Positions 19,325 through 27,115 of a stretch of 64,000 nt of DNA are shown one piece after another; position 1 is the first letter of the stretch; every line of letters begins with the position of its first letter. The DNA is from Alkalihalobacillus sp. FSL W8-0930. Lineage in GTDB: Bacteria; Bacillota; Bacilli; Bacillales; Bacillaceae_D. The notes under the pieces are model-generated. The model did no database searches. It was not told the origin of the DNA and saw only the letters and a program-made list of their open reading frames with translations. The stretch is taken from NCBI GenBank assembly GCA_037965595.1, contig CP150183.1:2418001-2482000 (forward strand). The letters are read 5' to 3'. The position numbers were made by a program, and so were the translations under genes.

Positions 19325-20123
19325 TTATGTTGAACGCTATTTTGAAGCAAATGATTGTCCTCCTGTAGAACGTCAACCTGACTTTCTAACCGTTCAACTA
19401 TCAATTGATATGGATAAATTACTCATGAATCGTCCCTTTTACTGGCACTATCTAGAGAAAACTGGCGGTTCACCTAATCCAATGAAAATGACACTTATTA
19501 CAGAGTCTACGCCGAATACAAAAGATATGAAGGGAGAATATATTCACTTTGGCTCCCCTCGCCTTCATCAATTGTTTCAATCAACAAAGGCGCTCGGATC
19601 CTATATTCGAATGTACGAGGATGTTCAAGTGAGTCGTAGTCAATCTACCGCACTTCAACCTTGGATTAACGTCAATGCAAAGGTATCATTTCAATGCGAT
19701 CGTAAAAAGGATGTGATTTTATCATTAGGATTAAATCTCATTCATGGACAGATTGTGACTGACTTTCACACAAAGATGACGGAGATTTCGCTTACACCGA
19801 AGCTTCCAGACTATTGTTTTACCATGGCTTCACTCATTAAGCCCGCAAGTGGTCTGATCCGATTACAAAAAATGATTCAAACCTTCGCACATAACGAACC
19901 GGACGATTGGGCCGTTCAAGCAAGACAGCGCTGGCAACAGGATGCAGAACTACTTGAGAGTTTTTATGAAGAGTATGAAGAGAAACCAGAAAGTTATCAA
20001 TTAGAAAAAGAAGCACTACGTGAACAATATGAACCTCGAATCGAAGTAGAAATGATCAACGGCGGTCTTTTCTTTTTACAGCAGCAAGTGTTCACACAAA
20101 AAAATGGACATTCCGCCAACTAG
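19302..20123 (+). CDS. yqhG: YqhG family protein
   Basis: A 273-residue soluble protein of the YqhG family, always seen next to the SNF2 helicase YqhH in Bacillaceae; the pairing suggests a joint function, which is unknown. No catalytic motif is visible. The sequence is rich in aromatic and charged residues and ends in a Gly-rich segment followed by GLFFLQQQVF. Start ATG 19302 (MNQSEVRNYVERYF) has GGAGAGG upstream. The final 20 codons contain the terminator of the convergent DUF2759 gene. Confidence 0.88.
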   Translation: MNQSEVRNYVERYFEANDCPPVERQPDFLTVQLSIDMDKLLMNRPFYWHYLEKTGGSPNPMKMTLITESTPNTKDMKGEYIHFGSPRLHQLFQSTKALGSYIRMYEDVQVSRSQSTALQPWINVNAKVSFQCDRKKDVILSLGLNLIHGQIVTDFHTKMTEISLTPKLPDYCFTMASLIKPASGLIRLQKMIQTFAHNEPDDWAVQARQRWQQDAELLESFYEEYEEKPESYQLEKEALREQYEPRIEVEMINGGLFFLQQQVFTQKNGHSAN

Positions 20124-20135
20124 CGAATGTCCATT
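20097..20135 (-). terminator. Terminator of the DUF2759 gene, inside yqhG
   Basis: AATGGACATTC (20103-20113) pairs with GAATGTCCATT (20125-20135), with GCGG/CTAG bases in the loop. Seven A residues precede it on the plus strand, giving a U tract only for the minus-strand transcript. It overlaps the yqhG stop codon. Confidence 0.8.
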
Positions 20136-20140
20136 GATAC

Positions 20141-20320
20141 TTAAGGTGCACCTTCTCCAGTTGTGATTAATGAGTACAACGTCATGACGGAGAAAAACCC
20201 AAAAACTAAAACCGTTACAAACGAAAATCCTACAGCAAATAAGTTCATCCGTTTCATTTCACGAATTCCACCAATCACTGCAAGAATTGTAATGATTAAA
20301 AACACGATGGCAAGAAACAA
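20141..20320 (-). CDS. yqgW: DUF2759 family small membrane protein (YqgW)
   Basis: A 59-residue protein of two transmembrane helices (about residues 3-20 and 30-52) joined by a basic turn REMKRMN. The start is taken as TTG 20320, because GGAAGGAGGAATTCAA lies just upstream and homologues begin directly with the first helix; an ATG further upstream would put the ribosome site inside the gene. Function unknown. In B. subtilis it also neighbours yqgX. Confidence 0.75.
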   Translation of the reverse strand: MFLAIVFLIITILAVIGGIREMKRMNLFAVGFSFVTVLVFGFFSVMTLYSLITTGEGAP

Positions 20321-20434
20321 ATTGAATTCCTCCTTCCACTTACCTTGTACCATTCACAGACGTGAATGTTTTGAACACTCCCAAGAAAACAGTTATGATA
20401 CGTATATACACTTATTTTCAAAAGGAGGATCAAT

Positions 20435-21070
20435 ATGACTTGGACTCAACTTCCACTAGGTCCCATTCAAACAAATGCGTACATTTTAAGAAATTTAGAA
20501 GGTGAAGCACTGATATTCGATCCAGGTGGTGACGCAGGCACATTACTTCAATGGTTAAAGGATCATGAGATTACCCCGCTCGCCATTTTACTAACGCATG
20601 CTCACTTTGATCATATCGGAGCAGTTGATGCTGTTCGTGATGCCTACTCCATTCCAGTGTATCTTCATAAAAATGAGGAAAACTGGCTTGAAGATCCTGA
20701 GCTGAACAGGTCTACTGCATTTCTTGGACGAACAAAGGTAACGGCCAGACCAGCAGAACACATACTAAGTAGTGAACAGTCGCTCCAAATCGGTTCGTTT
20801 ACCTGCAACGTTCTTGAAACACCTGGCCACTCTCCTGGAAGCGTATCCTATTACTTTGAAGATGAAGAAATTGTCTTCTCAGGAGACGCGTTGTTCGCAA
20901 GCAGTATTGGCCGCACAGATCTTCCAGGCGGAAACCATCAACAGCTTTTAGAAAGCATCCATTCAAAGTTAATGGACTTGCCTGAGGAAACGATTGTGGC
21001 ATGCGGTCATGGTCCTACTACCACCATTTTAAGAGAAATGGATTCAAACCCCTTCTTAAACGCTTTGTAA
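20435..21070 (+). CDS. yqgX: MBL-fold metallo-hydrolase (YqgX)
   Basis: A 211-residue metallo-beta-lactamase-fold protein of glyoxalase-II type. Metal ligands: THAHFDH, the His of ETPGHSPGS, the Asp of FSGDALF, and the His of ACGHGPTTT. The substrate is probably a thioester or similar hydrolysable compound; for B. subtilis YqgX it has been discussed in bacillithiol-linked detoxification, which I cannot confirm here. AAAGGAGG precedes the ATG. Monocistronic with a strong terminator. Confidence 0.88.
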   Translation: MTWTQLPLGPIQTNAYILRNLEGEALIFDPGGDAGTLLQWLKDHEITPLAILLTHAHFDHIGAVDAVRDAYSIPVYLHKNEENWLEDPELNRSTAFLGRTKVTARPAEHILSSEQSLQIGSFTCNVLETPGHSPGSVSYYFEDEEIVFSGDALFASSIGRTDLPGGNHQQLLESIHSKLMDLPEETIVACGHGPTTTILREMDSNPFLNAL

Positions 21071-21077
21071 TGAATGA

Positions 21078-21119
21078 ACCGGTAAAGCTTCCTGTATGAG
21101 AAGCTCTCCGGTTTTTTTA
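21078..21119 (+). terminator. Terminator after yqgX
   Basis: ACCGG-TA-AAGCTTC pairs with GAGAAGCT-CT-CCGGT around a short loop and ends in seven T residues (to 21119). It touches the last codon of the convergent DUF2626 gene. Confidence 0.88.
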
Positions 21120-21365
21120 ATGGTGTCCTCCAAAGCTTGGGACAAGAACAAAGGTTGAGTAGTACGTAAAGCCAACAAAAAAGATGGTTAAATACGCGCC
21201 AAATATGTAGATATATACTCGCTCTGATAAATACAAATAACTTAAAGCAAGCAGGATCGCTGTTTGAGCAAAGAAAAGTAAAGCCATACTATGCATGTCT
21301 CCAGCAAAAAACAGTACAGCAAAGATCCCTGTCCAAAAAGCGAGCACACGATACATCCGTTCCAT
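21117..21365 (-). CDS. yqgY: DUF2626 family membrane protein (YqgY)
   Basis: An 82-residue protein with three hydrophobic helices and the family start MERMYRVLAFWTGIFAVLFF, closely resembling B. subtilis YqgY. Function unknown. Start ATG 21365 is preceded by AAGGAGGCACAGCAT; the ATG at 21383 would overlap that ribosome site. Confidence 0.87.
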   Translation of the reverse strand: MERMYRVLAFWTGIFAVLFFAGDMHSMALLFFAQTAILLALSYLYLSERVYIYIFGAYLTIFFVGFTYYSTFVLVPSFGGHH

Positions 21366-21501
21366 ATGCTGTGCCTCCTTCATTAATGTATGCGATTACT
21401 AATGATTGCTTCTCTATTATATACCCTAATTTTCCCGTTTGTAAATGCTTTCGCCGCTTCTCATTTTGAATTTTGGAAGCGGCGTCAGTTTATTGAGTGA
21501 A

Positions 21502-21678
21502 CTATTTTCTACGAAAAAACCATCCGATTGCCATTGGTATAATCCCAAAGGCCCGAAAGGATAAAGATGCACGTGCTGACTTTCGTTGTTTTCGTTCTTC
21601 CTTACGTAATGTAGTAGGCTTATCCATCTGAATTACGGCCTGCTGTGTAATAAATTTCACTAAATCCTGTAATGACAA
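21502..21678 (-). CDS. yqzE: YqzE family small protein
   Basis: A 58-residue protein, MSLQDLVKFITQQAVI..., with a very basic centre (RKEERKQRKSAR) and a C-terminal hydrophobic stretch ending GWFFRRK. It matches the YqzE family that follows comGG in B. subtilis. The start is TTG 21678 with GGGGAAGTGAG upstream. Sits 56 nt after comGG, so it may belong to the late-competence transcript. Function unknown. Confidence 0.75.
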   Translation of the reverse strand: MSLQDLVKFITQQAVIQMDKPTTLRKEERKQRKSARASLSFRAFGIIPMAIGWFFRRK

Positions 21679-21734
21679 GCTCTCACTTCCCCACGACTTT
21701 TACCCTTATTGTGCCCCATTCCCTCATGTTTAAA

Positions 21735-22106
21735 TCAGTCCATATCTTTAAAATATGTGATTGTTCTGTTTTCCTTATTATAGTGTAGGATCGACCATCT
21801 TTTATGATGCTCACCGATTCTACCGTGTAATTCTACTTGAACACTCACATCAGATTGTCCGTGCATTGAATACGAGACCGAACCCACTTCATAATGGAAA
21901 TCACCTTTTTCATTGACCATGTCTGGTTGATGCAGAACATCAACCACTGCCATTTGCATAAGATGATCCATTTGCATAAGCTTCTCCTGTTCAAATACAA
22001 CACGCTTCTCTAGTTCATACAACTGAATCGTATACAAACAAGATAGTGTTAGTATCGCGACTAATAGTAGCGTAACAGGATATGCAAAGCCTTTTTCACA
22101 ATTCAT
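21735..22106 (-). CDS. comGG: Competence protein ComGG (minor pseudopilin)
   Basis: A 123-residue minor component of the DNA-uptake pseudopilus. The N-terminus EKGFAYPVTLLLVAILTLSC has the prepilin cleavage pattern (G-F) followed by a hydrophobic helix, though the usual Glu at +5 is absent, as in other ComGG proteins. It overlaps comGF by 11 nt and is the last comG gene. Confidence 0.88.
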   Translation of the reverse strand: MNCEKGFAYPVTLLLVAILTLSCLYTIQLYELEKRVVFEQEKLMQMDHLMQMAVVDVLHQPDMVNEKGDFHYEVGSVSYSMHGQSDVSVQVELHGRIGEHHKRWSILHYNKENRTITYFKDMD

Positions 22107-22608
22107 GCTGTATACCCACCTTGCTAAACATACTGCTCATTGAACGTTCGAAGACATAACCATGCTTCGTTATCGTTACACAGCTCAGTCGTTCTTCTAC
22201 GTCTAATTCACATGTAAATGATTGAACGGAATCAAGCATTGGCACGTATCCTCTTCCTTGTACGAACCTATAAATCGATTCCGACGATAATTCGTAGCGT
22301 ATCTCCTCCTCATCTACAAATAAACTTAAGGTATTCTCCTTGATAACCATCTTTTCAGACCCACGCACTTCTGAATGCAACTGATTATAAAAAACTTGTA
22401 GCTCAAAGCTTGAGTCATGTTTATAAAAAGGGGACCAGGCGATTGATGTAACAATCAGAGGAACCACACTTATGATGAGAAGTGTTAATCCAAATGCAAT
22501 AGATGCTTCGAGGAGCGTAAATCCTTTTTCATTTTTTAGTATAAAGACAGCTTTCGTAATGTCTTGAATTCGCCCCTTTCCACGTAAGACAAAATTGAGT
22601 TGAACCAT
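22096..22608 (-). CDS. comGF: Competence protein ComGF (minor pseudopilin)
   Basis: Prepilin-like: NEKGFTLLEASIAFGLTLL with G-F cleavage and Glu+5, then GRGYVPMLDSV, a ComGF hallmark. The frame is sure but the start is not. The nearest in-frame ATG is 22608, inside comGE, which gives an unusually long leader of about 29 residues. A site GGAAAGGGG lies nearer an ATT codon. An ATG overlapping the comGE stop is out of frame. Translational coupling to comGE is likely. Confidence 0.82.
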   Translation of the reverse strand: MVQLNFVLRGKGRIQDITKAVFILKNEKGFTLLEASIAFGLTLLIISVVPLIVTSIAWSPFYKHDSSFELQVFYNQLHSEVRGSEKMVIKENTLSLFVDEEEIRYELSSESIYRFVQGRGYVPMLDSVQSFTCELDVEERLSCVTITKHGYVFERSMSSMFSKVGIQHEL

Positions 22609-22849
22609 CAGCAATCACTTCATGCTTAAATTGATAAAGCGAGTGATTAAAAGAGACTGTGGCGGTTTCATGTGTAAATGCAAGAGCATACTCCTCAAGT
22701 AAATACAACGCCTCTTCTTGCTGTTTAATAACTACTCTTTCTTGGTGTATTTTTATGAGCACAGGAAGGATAAAGGTTGTAACAATCGACAACAGAACAA
22801 GAGAAATCATGACTTCAATTAACGTAAAGCCACTACATTTGTTGTGCAT
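22529..22849 (-). CDS. comGE: Competence protein ComGE (minor pseudopilin)
   Basis: A 106-residue pseudopilin with MHNKCSGFTLIEVMISLVLL: short basic leader, G-F cleavage site, Glu+5 and a hydrophobic helix. ATG 22849 overlaps the end of comGD by 17 nt, and GGGGAGAATTC in comGD can serve as ribosome site. Works in the ComG pseudopilus that brings DNA across the wall. Confidence 0.88.
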   Translation of the reverse strand: MHNKCSGFTLIEVMISLVLLSIVTTFILPVLIKIHQERVVIKQQEEALYLLEEYALAFTHETATVSFNHSLYQFKHEVIADGSTQFCLTWKGANSRHYESCLYTKK

Positions 22850-23267
22850 AACGAATTCTCCCCTTTCCCAGGTGGAGCGTATACACATAGTGCTGTCGAT
22901 TCGTTCGGAGTTGGATGGTTCCAGCATATCTAGGGTTTCCCACACGATTAAAAGCAACGAATGGCCCAGTCAATGTTAAAGGTCTAATCTGCATGTCGCT
23001 TGAAGCAAAAGGTCTTTCAAGATATGTTTCACCTTTCAAAAGACGAAGCTGATAGGTTTTTGCTAAAGGTCTAACATCTATCGTTTCTCCCCTAGCCATC
23101 GCCACGTGCTGAGCTAATATAAAATCTTGCTTCAGCTGCCAAGAGACATATTGCGACTCATGAGATTCTCGTACATTCGAAAAAGTAATTAGAGGCAGTA
23201 CTGTGAGGATAGAAAGAAGTGTAAGTGTGATGAGCATTTCAAGTAATGTGTATCCTTGTTCATTCAT
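22833..23267 (-). CDS. comGD: Competence protein ComGD (minor pseudopilin)
   Basis: A 144-residue pseudopilin; MNEQGYTLLEMLITLTLLSIL shows the prepilin signal (G-Y, Glu+5). Start ATG 23267 overlaps the comGC stop by one base (TAATG), so its translation is coupled. No good independent ribosome site is seen. Confidence 0.9.
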   Translation of the reverse strand: MNEQGYTLLEMLITLTLLSILTVLPLITFSNVRESHESQYVSWQLKQDFILAQHVAMARGETIDVRPLAKTYQLRLLKGETYLERPFASSDMQIRPLTLTGPFVAFNRVGNPRYAGTIQLRTNRQHYVYTLHLGKGRIRYAQQM

Positions 23268-23581
23268 TAGGAGGGCTTTATTACAACAAGTTGGTTGTTT
23301 AGCTCCAATTGGTCGCCATTTGGACAATTACCTTGGTCTGCATACCCACCATCTACTAAATCGCTAATGGAGCTTGGGGCAATTCCCTCTTCAAGCTGAT
23401 AAACGGAAACTTGAGATTGGAGAAGTTTAATCGTGGCGTCACAACCTTTTTCGTTTGCAACTTCATTGTTTTTGGTCATGTTGGGAATCGCAATTAAAAG
23501 AAGGATGGAGATAATCATTAATACAACTAACATTTCAACAAGCGTAAATCCTTTTTGACAACGGTACCATTTCTTCATCAT
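23267..23581 (-). CDS. comGC: Competence major pseudopilin ComGC
   Basis: A 104-residue major pseudopilin: KGFTLVEMLVVLMIISILLLI has G-F cleavage, Glu+5 and the assembly helix; two later cysteines (C64 and C90 region) could form the disulfide known in ComGC. AAAGGAGCG precedes the ATG. In other bacilli comGC follows comGB directly; here 1.28 kb with nine tRNA genes and a terminator intervenes, so comGC probably uses a new promoter (a TATACT element is at 23672-23677, minus strand). Confidence 0.93.
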   Translation of the reverse strand: MMKKWYRCQKGFTLVEMLVVLMIISILLLIAIPNMTKNNEVANEKGCDATIKLLQSQVSVYQLEEGIAPSSISDLVDGGYADQGNCPNGDQLELNNQLVVIKPS

Positions 23582-23760
23582 TAATCGCTCCTTTAGGTTG
23601 GGGAATGGAGCTGTGGGTTTAGAGGGGAAGACGATACTGAACGGAGCAAACAGTTCTCCTTTCTACAGGATAGTATATGATTAGACATCGCTATCCTCAT
23701 TTCCTTCTTAAAAAAGAAAAAACTACACCTATTTCATTTTAGCAAGGTAAATAAACAGAA
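23582..23760 (-). promoter_or_regulatory. Leader region of comGC
   Basis: A stretch of about 180 nt without genes between the tRNA terminator and comGC. It contains a possible -10 (TATACT, 23672-23677 minus), a pyrimidine-rich tract and the comGC ribosome site. No convincing -35 or clear pair of ComK boxes (AAAA-N5-TTTT) was found by eye. Confidence 0.35.
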
Positions 23761-23799
23761 AGAGAACCTTGGTTTTGTTTAACAAAACCAAGGTTCTCT
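23761..23799 (-). terminator. Terminator of the tRNA operon
   Basis: A perfect 19-bp inverted repeat with one central base (starts AGAGAACCTTGG at 23761, ends CCAAGGTTCTCT at 23799). On the minus strand it is followed by a T-rich tail (TTTCTGTTTATTT). It should end transcription between tRNA-Leu and comGC. Confidence 0.88.
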
Positions 23800-23805
23800 C
23801 AGCGA

Positions 23806-23887
23806 TGCGGGTGAAGGGACTTGAACCCCCACGTCATAAGACACTAGATCCTAAATCTAGCGCGTCTGCCAATTCCGCCACACCCGC
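23806..23887 (-). tRNA. tRNA-Leu (UAG)
   Basis: An 82-nt class II tRNA with acceptor GCGGGTG/CACCCGC, anticodon loop TTTAGGA (TAG) and a long variable arm. CCA is not encoded. Last gene of the nine-tRNA cluster. Confidence 0.97.
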
Positions 23888-23906
23888 GTATTTAATTTCT
23901 TCAAAA

Positions 23907-23997
23907 TGGCGGAGAAGGAGGGATTTGAACCCTCGCGCCGCTTACACGACCTACACCCTTAGCAGGGGCGCCCCTTCAGCCACTTGGGTACTTCTCC
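23907..23997 (-). tRNA. tRNA-Ser (GCU)
   Basis: A 91-nt class II tRNA, acceptor GGAGAAG/CTTCTCC, anticodon loop CTGCTAA (GCT), long variable arm, encoded CCA. Confidence 0.97.
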
Positions 23998-24039
23998 AAG
24001 AGTCAAAAAGCATAGCTCTTATCTTATTGAAGAGTATGA

Positions 24040-24113
<74 letters not shown>

Positions 24114-24124
24114 ATACTCTAGAA

Positions 24125-24195
24125 AGCGGGTGATGAGAATCGAACTCACATCATCAGCTTGGAAGGCTGAGGTTTTACCACTAAACTACACCCGC
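24125..24195 (-). tRNA. tRNA-Gly (UCC)
   Basis: A 71-nt tRNA, acceptor GCGGGTG/CACCCGC, anticodon loop CTTCCAA (TCC), CCA not encoded. Confidence 0.97.
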
Positions 24196-24238
24196 ATATT
24201 TACATGTATCCTATTCATTCGCACAGATAGTACAGCGA

Positions 24239-24310
24239 AGCGGAAGACGAGATTCGAACTCGCGACCCCCACCTTGGCAAGGTGGTGTTCTACCACTGAA
24301 CTACTTCCGC
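24239..24310 (-). tRNA. tRNA-Gly (GCC)
   Basis: A 72-nt tRNA, acceptor GCGGAAG/CTTCCGC, anticodon loop TTGCCAA (GCC), CCA not encoded. Confidence 0.97.
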
Positions 24311-24314
24311 AAAA

Positions 24315-24389
24315 TGGCTGGGCTACCTGGGATCGAACCAGGGAATGACGGAATCAAAATCCGTTGCCTTACCGCTTGGCTATAGCCCA
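24315..24389 (-). tRNA. tRNA-Gln (UUG)
   Basis: A 75-nt tRNA, acceptor TGGGCTA/TAGCCCA, anticodon loop TTTTGAT (TTG), encoded CCA. Its first 15 bases equal those of the odd tRNA-like gene at 27012-27084. Confidence 0.97.
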
Positions 24390-24405
24390 TCAAACAAAAA
24401 GGTAA

Positions 24406-24479
<74 letters not shown>

Positions 24480-24500
24480 ACGTTATAAAGTTAATAAAAA

Positions 24501-24593
24501 TGGAGGAGGAAGAGGGATTCGAACCCCCGCGCGGTTTGACCCGCCTGTCGGTTTTCAAGACCGATCCCTTCAGCCAGACTTGGGTATTCCTCC
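24501..24593 (-). tRNA. tRNA-Ser (UGA)
   Basis: A 93-nt class II tRNA, acceptor GGAGGAA/TTCCTCC, anticodon loop CTTGAAA (TGA), encoded CCA. Confidence 0.97.
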
Positions 24594-24612
24594 GAGATAA
24601 AAAGTATGAAAG

Positions 24613-24685
24613 TGGAGCCTAGCGGGATCGAACCGCTGACCTCCTGCGTGCAAGGCAGGCGCTCTCCCAGCTGAGCTAAGGCCCC
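24613..24685 (-). tRNA. tRNA-Ala (UGC)
   Basis: A 73-nt tRNA, acceptor GGGGCCT/AGGCTCC with one G-T pair, anticodon loop CTTGCAC (TGC), CCA not encoded. First gene of the cluster, about 75 nt after the promoter. Confidence 0.97.
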
Positions 24686-24761
24686 TCGTTAGTCATGAGT
24701 GTTGCTATGTAATTCGTTAGTGTTTCGCTGTCGTTCCGAATAACTATCGGCGACGTTTAAT

Positions 24762-24824
24762 AATATAACATGGTACCTTTGATTTGTGCAACCCTTTTTC
24801 GAAAAAAAGTTTAAAACTTTTTTT
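24762..24824 (-). promoter_or_regulatory. Promoter of the tRNA operon with A/T-rich upstream palindrome
   Basis: Minus strand: TTGCAC (24791-24786), 18-nt spacer, TATATT (24767-24762). Just upstream is the palindrome AAAAAAAGTTT-A-AAACTTTTTTT (24802-24824), placed where an UP element would be. It lies after comGB and drives the tRNA genes alone. Confidence 0.7.
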
Positions 24825-24828
24825 GAAA

Positions 24829-24852
24829 GGGAGAAAAAGCTTGCTTTCTCCC
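24829..24852 (-). terminator. Weak hairpin after comGB
   Basis: GGGAGAAAAAGC (24829-24840) and GCTTTCTCCC (24843-24852) can pair with two unpaired A residues, just past the comGB stop. The following U tract is short, so termination may be partial. Confidence 0.45.
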
Positions 24853-24858
24853 CTTATA

Positions 24859-25905
24859 TTACCGCAAAGCTCCGATCATTTCAAACATCGGAAGCATAAC
24901 CGATAAAAACACAACAAAGATAAATCCACCCATGCCAATAAAGAAAACAGGCTGGAGAAAAGCCAGTCCCTTTTTTAACGATTCTTCAAGATCAACAAAA
25001 AGTAATTCACTATAATTTTGCAAATCAGATGCAAGATAGCCTGTACGATTACCATTCTCCACAACAAATGAAAGATCTTTAAGAAAGTAATGACGATTCT
25101 GGAGCATTTGACTGAGCGACTCTCCCTGCTGTAGCTCCCTCTTCATTTGCACAGCCTCATGTTGAAAAAACGGAAGATGTGATTGCTGCTCAAAAATAGA
25201 CAATGCGTGCTGTATCGACATCCCACCTGCAAGAAGTCTTCCAAATTGCAAAGAAAAATAATAAGTAAGGATTCTGCAGGTCACTCTTCTCGTTATCTTT
25301 AATTGCAATAGCTTGTTTATCTTTAGGTGTGGTGGCATGGGTTTAATCTTCACACGATAGTACATGTAGAGGGAGATAAGAACGACGAGTATTCCGCAAG
25401 CAATGAGGGGAAGATTCTCTAAGAAGTTGAAGAAGAACGCAGTTAGTGCTGGAGGATTGCTGTTCATTGAAACAAATAAATTTTGAAAATGCGGAACGAT
25501 GAATTGTTGAACAATGATTAAGACCATTACACCCGCCCAGCCTAAAACAAGCGGATAACGCAAGAGCTTCTGGATCTGCACTCTTGTTTTCTCTCTTCCC
25601 TCAAATACGATTCCTGCTTGAATAAAACCGTTCGCTACTTCACCCTGTTCTTCATAAAAATAAATAAAAGAAAGGATATCAGCAGGCAGATTTAAATGTT
25701 CAAATGCCTCGTGAATGCGCACGCCACTGTGTAAGTCAACCTGCACATGTTCAAGTTGTCCTTGAACCGTTTCATTTCCATGTAGAGCGATAAATGAAAG
25801 AGCTGCATCCATGGAATACCCTTGTTGCAGTAAGTTTCCGATACGAATCAACCGTTTTGCTTGCTCCAACTGATTGACTTTTTTTCTTAATGGAATCAGG
25901 TCCAC
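24859..25905 (-). CDS. comGB: Competence protein ComGB (pseudopilus assembly membrane protein)
   Basis: A 348-residue GspF/PilC-family polytopic membrane protein: two similar cytoplasmic GspF modules (about residues 15-125 and 215-320) and transmembrane segments near 120-145, 165-185 and the C-terminus (PVFFIGMGGFIFVVFLSVML). It is the platform on which the ComG pseudopilus assembles. It overlaps comGA by 10 nt. Downstream, the operon is interrupted by the tRNA cluster. Confidence 0.93.
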   Translation of the reverse strand: MDLIPLRKKVNQLEQAKRLIRIGNLLQQGYSMDAALSFIALHGNETVQGQLEHVQVDLHSGVRIHEAFEHLNLPADILSFIYFYEEQGEVANGFIQAGIVFEGREKTRVQIQKLLRYPLVLGWAGVMVLIIVQQFIVPHFQNLFVSMNSNPPALTAFFFNFLENLPLIACGILVVLISLYMYYRVKIKPMPPHLKINKLLQLKITRRVTCRILTYYFSLQFGRLLAGGMSIQHALSIFEQQSHLPFFQHEAVQMKRELQQGESLSQMLQNRHYFLKDLSFVVENGNRTGYLASDLQNYSELLFVDLEESLKKGLAFLQPVFFIGMGGFIFVVFLSVMLPMFEMIGALR

Positions 25906-26897
25906 TCCTCCATTCGTTTCATCTTCGCGCTAGAGATAAATCCCAATGCCCAAGCTTTTCTAGCTGCATGAATTAATTGATAATAGGTTGGACGAGTGCC
26001 TGACAACACTGCCTTTGTTAACAAATCACCATGAAGGATCTCATAAAGGGCGCCTTGATAATCCCATACGGTACCGACTAGTCTTTGCGCAATGATCGCC
26101 TGGCATACTTCAGCTAGTTCCATTTTAGACAAACCATATTCCTGAAAACGTAATACAGCCTGATACGCATCAGTTGTATGAATACTTGCAATGACTAGAT
26201 GCCCCGTGAGAGCTGCCCTAATCGCGAGCGCCGCTGTTTCTTTATCACGTATTTCTCCTACAATAATGACATCAGGATCATGGCGAAGAATAGCTCTGAG
26301 TCCAGTCTCGAAGGTCATGCCTGCTCGGTGATTAACCTCCAGTTGAACAATTGACGGTAACGTCCGTTCAACAGGATCTTCTATCGTAATAAGAGATCTT
26401 GTGTGTTCTTGAATAATTTCATTTGCCATCCCGTATAACGTTGTTGTTTTCCCTGAGCCTGTTGGACCGCAGATTAAAACAAGTCCGTTTCGAAGTTTGG
26501 TTAATTGTTGGAGTTTTTTTGATTGGGTATAGATAAGAGGTAATGAGTCTAATGATTGAAACTCGGTTTGAGGAATTAATCGAATGGCCATGCTTTCCAT
26601 TCCATGTGCGGGTAACGTGGATAATCTGAGTGAGTAAAGTCCTTTTGTTGAGTGCATACTCATCGCCATACTTTGGGGTTTTCTTCGTTCGCCGATGTCC
26701 ATTCCAGACATATACTTAAAATGGCTAATCATCCGCTCCGCTACATGGTTAGTAAGACGACGTTGCGAAACCATTTCACCATAAATTCGGTAATGGACAA
26801 AACAATGATTTTTTTGCGGGATAAAATGAATGTCAGTCCCCTGCTTATGAATGGCATCTTCAATAAGACGGGTGCTTTCTTTATCAATTTCGTACAA
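25896..26897 (-). CDS. comGA: Competence ATPase ComGA (PilB/GspE family)
   Basis: A 333-residue traffic ATPase that powers pseudopilus assembly. Walker A ICGPTGSGKTTTLYG, Asp box ITIEDPVER, Walker B DVIIVGEIRD and the His box IHTTDA are intact. The start is TTG 26897 with GAAGGTGA upstream. First comG gene; a possible single ComK-type half site is at 26970-26982. Confidence 0.94.
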   Translation of the reverse strand: MYEIDKESTRLIEDAIHKQGTDIHFIPQKNHCFVHYRIYGEMVSQRRLTNHVAERMISHFKYMSGMDIGERRKPQSMAMSMHSTKGLYSLRLSTLPAHGMESMAIRLIPQTEFQSLDSLPLIYTQSKKLQQLTKLRNGLVLICGPTGSGKTTTLYGMANEIIQEHTRSLITIEDPVERTLPSIVQLEVNHRAGMTFETGLRAILRHDPDVIIVGEIRDKETAALAIRAALTGHLVIASIHTTDAYQAVLRFQEYGLSKMELAEVCQAIIAQRLVGTVWDYQGALYEILHGDLLTKAVLSGTRPTYYQLIHAARKAWALGFISSAKMKRMEEWT

Positions 26898-26969
26898 TGA
26901 TTCACCTTCTTTCTTTTTAAGCCTATAAAATCTTTCGACACTTTTTTCTTTTTTCCTTCTAGAATCATA

Positions 26970-26982
26970 AAAAATGGTTTTT
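26970..26982. promoter_or_regulatory. Possible ComK half site upstream of comGA
   Basis: AAAA-ATGGT-TTTT fits the AAAA-N5-TTTT half box, about 75 nt upstream of comGA. A second half site at the expected spacing is not clear, so this may be chance in A/T-rich DNA. Confidence 0.25.
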
Positions 26983-27011
26983 CGGACATACTACTAGAAT
27001 CAACAACATAA

Positions 27012-27084
27012 TGGGCTATAGCCAAGTGGATGGTAGCGAACTCAGAACCCGCTAACGTTGGTTCGAATCCAACTAGCCCAACCA
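27012..27084 (+). tRNA. Atypical tRNA-like gene (anticodon position reads CAG)
   Basis: A 73-nt cloverleaf: acceptor TGGGCTA/TAGCCCA, discriminator A and encoded CCA, D arm GCC/GGT, perfect T arm GTTGG-TTCGAAT-CCAAC. The anticodon arm is flawed: GCGAA against CCCGC leaves two A-C mismatches beside the loop CTCAGAA. CAG would mean Leu, yet the gene has a 4-base variable loop and not the long Leu arm. The first 15 bases equal tRNA-Gln of this window. It may be a decayed tRNA or a tRNA-like small RNA. Confidence 0.6.
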
Positions 27085-27115
27085 TAAAGACGAGCGCATC
27101 CATCATTGCACTCGT

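Noticed and set aside
26970-26982. A definite ComK promoter for comGA
   Set aside because: Only one AAAA-N5-TTTT half box is clear; the region is A/T-rich. Kept only as a low-confidence site.
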